A DNA stretch of 10,393 nt from Bacteroidales bacterium (lineage in GTDB: Bacteria; Bacteroidota; Bacteroidia; Bacteroidales; Paludibacteraceae). The first letter of the stretch is position 1, and each line of letters starts with the position of its first letter. The position numbers were made by a program, and so were the translations under genes. The notes beneath the pieces were generated by a model. That model was not told the origin of the DNA. It saw only the letters and a program-made list of their open reading frames with translations, and searched no databases. Below, piece by piece: positions 8,094 to 10,393 of the stretch. The stretch spans positions 1 to 10,393 of the forward strand of contig CAAGML010000072.1 of the NCBI GenBank assembly GCA_900771035.1. Reading direction: 5' to 3'.

Positions 8094-8888
8094 TCAGAGG
8101 AGGTTGTTCTTCTCTATATCCTTGAAATACTTGTAGGTGTCAACCTTCAGTTCGCCGCAGGCAGCCTCGTCGCAGACAATGATTGCGTGAGGGTGAAGCT
8201 GAAGGGCCGAGATTGTCCACATGTGGTTAACACCCTCCTCCACCGCATGTTGCAGCGCACGTGCCTTGTTGTGTCCGTTCACCATGATCAGCACCTCTTT
8301 AGCGTCCATCACAGTGCCTACGCCTACCGTAAGTGCGGTCTTTGGGACCAGGTCCACGTTGTTGTCGAAGAAACGGCAGTTGGCGATGATAGTGTCAGTC
8401 GTGAGTGTCTTCTGGCGTGTGCGCGAGGCGATTGACGAGCCTGGCTCGTTGAAAGCTATGTGACCGTCAGGACCTATACCGCCCATGAAAAGGTCTATAC
8501 CGCCGGCAGCGACGATAGCTGCCTCATAGTCGGCGCACTCTTTTACAAGGTCTTTGGCGTTGCCGTTGAGTATATGGACGTTCTCCTTCTTAATATTAAT
8601 CTTTGAGAAGAAATTATTCCACATAAACGAGTGGTAAGACTCAGGGTGTTCCTCGGGAAGGTTAACATACTCGTCCATATTGAAGGTGATTACGTTCTCG
8701 AAAGAGAGTTCACCAGCCTCGTATTTGCGGATGAGTTCACGGTAAAGTCCGAGAGGCGAAGAGCCTGTAGGACAGCCGAGTTTGAAAGGTTTGTCAGGAG
8801 TAGGATTGGCCTCCTTGATACGTTTGGCGACATAGTTGGCCGCCCATTTCGACATTAAGTCGTAATCCTGTTCAATGATTAAACGCAT
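8094..8888 (-). CDS. nagB: Glucosamine-6-phosphate deaminase (isomerase)
   Basis: NagB converts glucosamine 6-phosphate to fructose 6-phosphate and ammonia, the step by which N-acetylglucosamine and recycled peptidoglycan or host-glycan sugar enter glycolysis. The 264-aa length fits the E. coli enzyme (266 aa), and residue numbers line up without gaps: catalytic D72 in FNMDEY, and D141, H143 and E148 in [16 protein letters not shown]. As I recall the E. coli allosteric site for GlcNAc-6-P, its residues S151, S152, R158, K160 and Y254 are also present, suggesting an allosteric enzyme. The ATG at 8888 gives the family N-terminus [10 protein letters not shown]; an in-frame ATG at 8948 would add 20 unrelated residues encoded by the leader. 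It has its own promoter and is the first gene of a likely four-gene unit. Confidence 0.97.
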   Translation of the reverse strand: MRLIIEQDYDLMSKWAANYVAKRIKEANPTPDKPFKLGCPTGSSPLGLYRELIRKYEAGELSFENVITFNMDEYVNLPEEHPESYHSFMWNNFFSKINIKKENVHILNGNAKDLVKECADYEAAIVAAGGIDLFMGGIGPDGHIAFNEPGSSIASRTRQKTLTTDTIIANCRFFDNNVDLVPKTALTVGVGTVMDAKEVLIMVNGHNKARALQHAVEEGVNHMWTISALQLHPHAIIVCDEAACGELKVDTYKYFKDIEKNNLL

Positions 8889-8926
8889 AATTGTTACTTT
8901 TTTTGTTATTAATTGGTTTGTTATAA

Positions 8927-8979
8927 ACGTCAGGAGACCTGCTACCAAAAAGTAAAAACGGAGGGGTTTCCCCTGACGT
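8927..8979 (-). promoter_or_regulatory. Structured 5' leader of nagB with two mutually exclusive hairpins
   Basis: In the minus-strand transcript, ACGUCAGGGGA (8979-8969) can pair with UCUCCUGACGU (8937-8927) to give an 11-bp stem with one G-U pair, enclosing a loop of about 31 nt that contains a U-rich stretch. The GGGG of the left arm can instead pair locally with the next CCCC in AGGGG-AAA-CCCCU, a 5-bp hairpin with an AAA loop. The two folds compete for the same bases. The element ends 38 nt before the nagB ATG. I know of no named riboswitch with this layout. The pairing is visible; regulation is inference. Confidence 0.5.
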
Positions 8980-8995
8980 GGATAAATTCAAAGTG

Positions 8996-9026
8996 CAAAG
9001 GTACGCATTTTTTTCGGAACCGCAAA
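8996..9026 (-). promoter_or_regulatory. Bacteroidota-type promoter for nagB and the genes behind it
   Basis: On the minus strand, TTTG (9026-9023) is followed by 19 bp and then TACCTTTG (9003-8996), which fits the TTTG/TAnnTTTG consensus. The start of transcription is expected near 8990, leaving a leader of about 100 nt before the ATG at 8888. The -7 octamer is identical to that of the SulP promoter. I see no further promoter before the ATPase, beta-lactamase or HDR-protein genes, so this one probably serves all four. Confidence 0.8.
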
Positions 9027-9043
9027 GGATTTTTCCGAAAAAA
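9009..9043. promoter_or_regulatory. 11-bp perfect inverted repeat over the nagB promoter, candidate operator
   Basis: TTTTTTCGGAA (9009-9019) and TTCCGAAAAAA (9033-9043) are exact reverse complements separated by 13 bp. One arm lies between the -7 and -33 elements, the -33 TTTG lies inside the spacer, and the other arm lies just upstream. A protein bound here as a dimer would block RNA polymerase. A terminator is less likely because the arms begin with T and end with A on both strands, so no U-tract follows the stem. Confidence 0.5.
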
Positions 9044-9268
9044 TGAGGGAGGTTCTATAAAAGTGAGTTCAATAAATTCACCGTTCAGTAAAACGAAATA
9101 TGATAAATAACAAATATGCTAATTGAAGATGCCTGAGATAAAATGAAAGAAACAATCATACAAGCTGTAAAAGATTATCAGGCAGTCCATTAAAAAACTA
9201 TCAGGCAATCTCATATCTCAGTAAAAACCTTGCACACTTTTCTAACGTCTTGCTTGTTTCAACAGAAT
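9044..9268. other. AT-rich gene-free stretch between the nagB promoter and the DUF3791/DUF3990 cassette
   Basis: No supported gene lies here on either strand; open frames are short and lack recognisable motifs. It contains a short imperfect dyad (GTGAGTT at 9063-9069, AATTCAC at 9075-9081, 5-bp spacer) upstream of the nagB promoter, and the TATCAGGCA repeats described separately. It must hold the end of the cassette transcript, but I see no convincing stem followed by a T-run on the minus strand. Base composition is clearly AT-richer than in the genes from nagB down to the dehydrogenase. Confidence 0.6.
9130..9207. repeat. Two direct copies of TATCAGGCA plus one inverted partner
   Basis: TATCAGGCA occurs at 9176-9184 and 9199-9207, 23 bp apart. 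TGCCTGA at 9130-9136 is complementary to the TCAGGCA in both; with a two-base bulge the pairing to the first copy extends through TAA (9139-9141) to TTA (9175-9177). The two copies could compete for the same partner arm. This lies in the 3' region of the DUF3791/DUF3990 transcript. No role is known. Confidence 0.4.
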
Positions 9269-9469
9269 TCAGCCACGAAGTTCCATCATAAATTCATCGT
9301 AAATGTATGTGTCGCTCATTGTCTGAAGACCATAACGCGGGTCAACGAGCATATTATATACGTTGCTTCTGTAAAACAAGTCAAGTGCCTTCTCGCTACT
9401 TATATGCAACTCATCAGCTATCATCATGATGATTCTGGCTATTTTTCGCCACAACACGTTGTCTCTCAT
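9269..9469 (-). CDS. Small DUF3791-like protein (downstream copy)
   Basis: This 66-aa protein resembles the short DUF3791 family seen next to DUF3990 genes in gut bacteria. It has a helical N-terminal half (KIARIIMMIADELHISSEKA), then the LFYRSNVYNML segment and RYGLQTMSDTYIYDEFMMEL, which fits the family pattern of a helix, an aromatic turn, L-x-T and a final helix. There is no signal peptide or membrane anchor. Its ATG overlaps the DUF3990 stop as ATGA, so the two are probably translationally coupled and made in a fixed ratio. It differs strongly from the upstream DUF3791-like protein, so it is not a recent duplicate. Possible roles are partner, delivery or neutralising subunit of the DUF3990 protein; none is shown by the sequence. 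Confidence 0.75.
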   Translation of the reverse strand: MRDNVLWRKIARIIMMIADELHISSEKALDLFYRSNVYNMLVDPRYGLQTMSDTYIYDEFMMELRG

Positions 9470-9975
9470 AGTGTAATATCTTGGAGATTAATGGTTTCTA
9501 TACCTTTGAAATGGAGATACCTATCAATGATTTCCTGATTATGGAAACAGATTTGGTTATTCGGCTTTTTGTATTTCAATTGATTAAGGGCTTGCTCTGC
9601 CGTGATGCGCCCATTCTCATAATCCTCGACGGTGTCAATCACTTGGTCGTTTGCCACACCACCCTCGACCATATCATAGTATGTCACATCATTACCTTGA
9701 CGACAAGCCACGACAAAGTTCAGCCATTCCATATTATATGTGGGGAAGTTCTTATATTTATACTCACCTGCCAACATTTCTGTTTCATCACATTCATAGA
9801 TGCTTACGACGCATTGCGCATTTCTTGCCTTACGACTTGCCACAAGTGAAGCCCATTTCCGTGCCTGCTCTTTGAGGCGTGTTGCATAAAATCCTCTGCC
9901 AAAATCCAGATTCCTTCGTCCGGCATGAGACAGAGGTTCTGCCACAGCTATGCTTGACCCGTGATAAAGTTCCAT
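9466..9975 (-). CDS. DUF3990 protein, ADP-ribosyltransferase-like fold suspected
   Basis: This 169-aa protein matches DUF3990: ELYHGSS (2-8), LDFGRGFYATRLKEQARKWA (23-42), EWLNFV (83-88), YDMVEGGVANDQV (100-112) and NNQICFHN (139-146). The series Y-H-G, then G-x-G-F-Y-x-T, then a late Q or E before a hydrophobic strand resembles the H-Y-E/Q core of diphtheria-toxin-type ADP-ribosyltransferases, with H5, Y30 and Q141 as the candidate triad. That assignment is inference from motif order. The protein has no secretion signal. The start at 9975 places YHG at the very N-terminus, as is usual for the family, 11 nt after the upstream DUF3791-like stop. It overlaps the downstream DUF3791-like gene by 4 bp. 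The likely role is a toxin or modifying enzyme working with one or both DUF3791 partners. Confidence 0.85.
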   Translation of the reverse strand: MELYHGSSIAVAEPLSHAGRRNLDFGRGFYATRLKEQARKWASLVASRKARNAQCVVSIYECDETEMLAGEYKYKNFPTYNMEWLNFVVACRQGNDVTYYDMVEGGVANDQVIDTVEDYENGRITAEQALNQLKYKKPNNQICFHNQEIIDRYLHFKGIETINLQDITL

Positions 9976-9986
9976 ATCCGTTTCTT

Positions 9987-10223
9987 TTATTCGTTACTGT
10001 TTTCCCAATTTATAAGAGTCTCTGCGATGTCGTCAGCCACATAATCGAGACTCTGCGTGTGCAGCATTTCGTATTGACCTATCAGTCTTTTGTGTATGGG
10101 GTCTTGCTTTCGCAAGCGTGACTCCATCTCTTGACCACTGATGTTCAACTTGGCAGCACCGCTTTCGATTGCCATGACGGCAAAATGAATTTTGCGGTAT
10201 GTGTCATTGTCATTGATATTCAT
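9987..10223 (-). CDS. Small DUF3791-like protein (upstream copy)
   Basis: This 78-aa protein is the first complete gene of the cassette. HFAVMAIESGAAKLNISGQEMESRL, then DPIHKRLIGQYEMLHTQSLDYVADDIAETL, fits the DUF3791 pattern: a helix, a short S/T-G-x-E segment, a longer helix ending in L-H-T-x-S, and a terminal helix. It is acidic toward the C-terminus. The ATG at 10223 follows an A-rich stretch typical of Bacteroidota ribosome entry. DUF3990 starts 11 nt after its stop. No TTTG/TAnnTTTG promoter is obvious in the 53 bp upstream, but an imperfect dyad (TTCATTC...GAATGGAA on the plus strand, 10238-10254) could be an operator. Its similarity to the downstream copy is in pattern rather than sequence. 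Confidence 0.78.
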   Translation of the reverse strand: MNINDNDTYRKIHFAVMAIESGAAKLNISGQEMESRLRKQDPIHKRLIGQYEMLHTQSLDYVADDIAETLINWENSNE

Positions 10224-10276
10224 GTTTTCTGTTTTTGTTCATTCCTGAATGGAAGTCAGTCAATAATGAGGTTGTC

Positions 10277-10393
10277 TTATTTGAGGGTGGTTCCATTAAT
10301 TAGGTTGAGACGATTTTGAAGTTTATTTTTAGCAGGTTGCTGTGCGGAAGAAGGGAGCAATGCGGGCATTGTGACCGACTGACAAGCAGCAAG
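10277..10393 (-). CDS. Possible 3' end of an unidentified gene cut by the window edge
   Basis: On the minus strand a frame is open from the window edge for 38 codons to a TAA at 10277-10279. The peptide starts LAACQSVTMP and ends NLINGTTLK. It has no recognisable domain. LAAC would fit a lipobox, but without upstream sequence this cannot be separated from chance. It may equally be non-coding. Confidence 0.3.
   Translation of the reverse strand, partial: LAACQSVTMPALLPSSAQQPAKNKLQNRLNLINGTTLK
10337..10355 (+). repeat. 19-bp near-repeat, copy 2
   Basis: This is the partner of the repeat at 2-20 with one mismatch, located inside the doubtful partial reading frame at the window end. Together the two copies bracket all supported complete genes. 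Confidence 0.35.

Noticed and set aside
7887..8435. 182-codon plus-strand open frame
   Set aside because: It is antisense to the ATPase 5' end and the nagB 3' end, both of which carry exact family motifs; the plus-strand translation has none.
8889..8948. 20-residue N-terminal extension of nagB
   Set aside because: The ATG at 8888 gives exact length and residue numbering with E. coli NagB; the extension is encoded by the structured leader.
9009..9043. Intrinsic terminator for the cassette upstream of nagB
   Set aside because: The stem begins with T-runs and ends with A-runs on both strands and the promoter elements overlap it, so an operator fits better.
9130..9207. CRISPR array
   Set aside because: There are only two 9-bp copies with a 23-bp period, far too short for CRISPR repeats, and no cas genes.
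9481..9849. 122-codon plus-strand open frame
   Set aside because: It is antisense to the DUF3990 gene, which has clear family motifs; no support for a plus-strand gene.
1..10393. tRNA or rRNA genes, or insertion-sequence transposases
   Set aside because: No such sequence or protein was recognised on either strand.

Overview
The window looks like chromosomal DNA of a Bacteroidota (Bacteroidales) species. The evidence is two promoters of the Bacteroidota type on the minus strand (TTTG, a 19-20 bp spacer, then TACCTTTG), A-rich leaders without strong Shine-Dalgarno sequences, and protein types common in gut Bacteroidales: a fused FAD/Fe-S dehydrogenase, a subclass A2-like class A beta-lactamase, and DUF3990/DUF3791 proteins. 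Family and genus cannot be fixed from the sequence alone. Every gene I can support lies on the minus strand, so the window is transcribed from high to low coordinates. The long plus-strand open frames are shadows of these genes.

In transcription order, the first part (10393 to 9269) is an AT-richer accessory segment. It holds the 3' end of an unidentified frame, then a tight three-gene cassette: a DUF3791-like protein, a DUF3990 protein with ADP-ribosyltransferase-like motifs, and a second, different DUF3791-like protein. The last two overlap by 4 bp. The cassette resembles a toxin/partner module, but no function is shown by the sequence. A gene-free AT-rich stretch with small repeats follows (9268 to about 9044).

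Next comes a clear promoter with an 11-bp perfect inverted repeat centred on its -33 element, a leader of about 100 nt that can fold in two competing ways, and nagB (glucosamine-6-phosphate deaminase). Without room for a terminator, nagB runs into an AAA ATPase gene with DUF3696-like C-terminal features. That gene is followed by a secreted class A beta-lactamase and then, with an ATGA overlap, by an unrecognised 315-aa protein carrying an HDR motif reminiscent of diverged phospholipase D/MIT_C-type domains. These four genes look like one transcription unit, so the beta-lactamase and an OLD/defence-style ATPase may be expressed from an amino-sugar-linked promoter.

A second promoter in the 66-bp gap after the HDR gene starts a two-gene unit: a SulP anion transporter with a STAS domain, and a 939-aa FAD- and Fe-S-containing D-2-hydroxyacid dehydrogenase. 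These are ordinary metabolic genes.

The two most promising places for something undescribed are the DUF3791-DUF3990-DUF3791 cassette and the ATPase/beta-lactamase/HDR-protein trio behind nagB.
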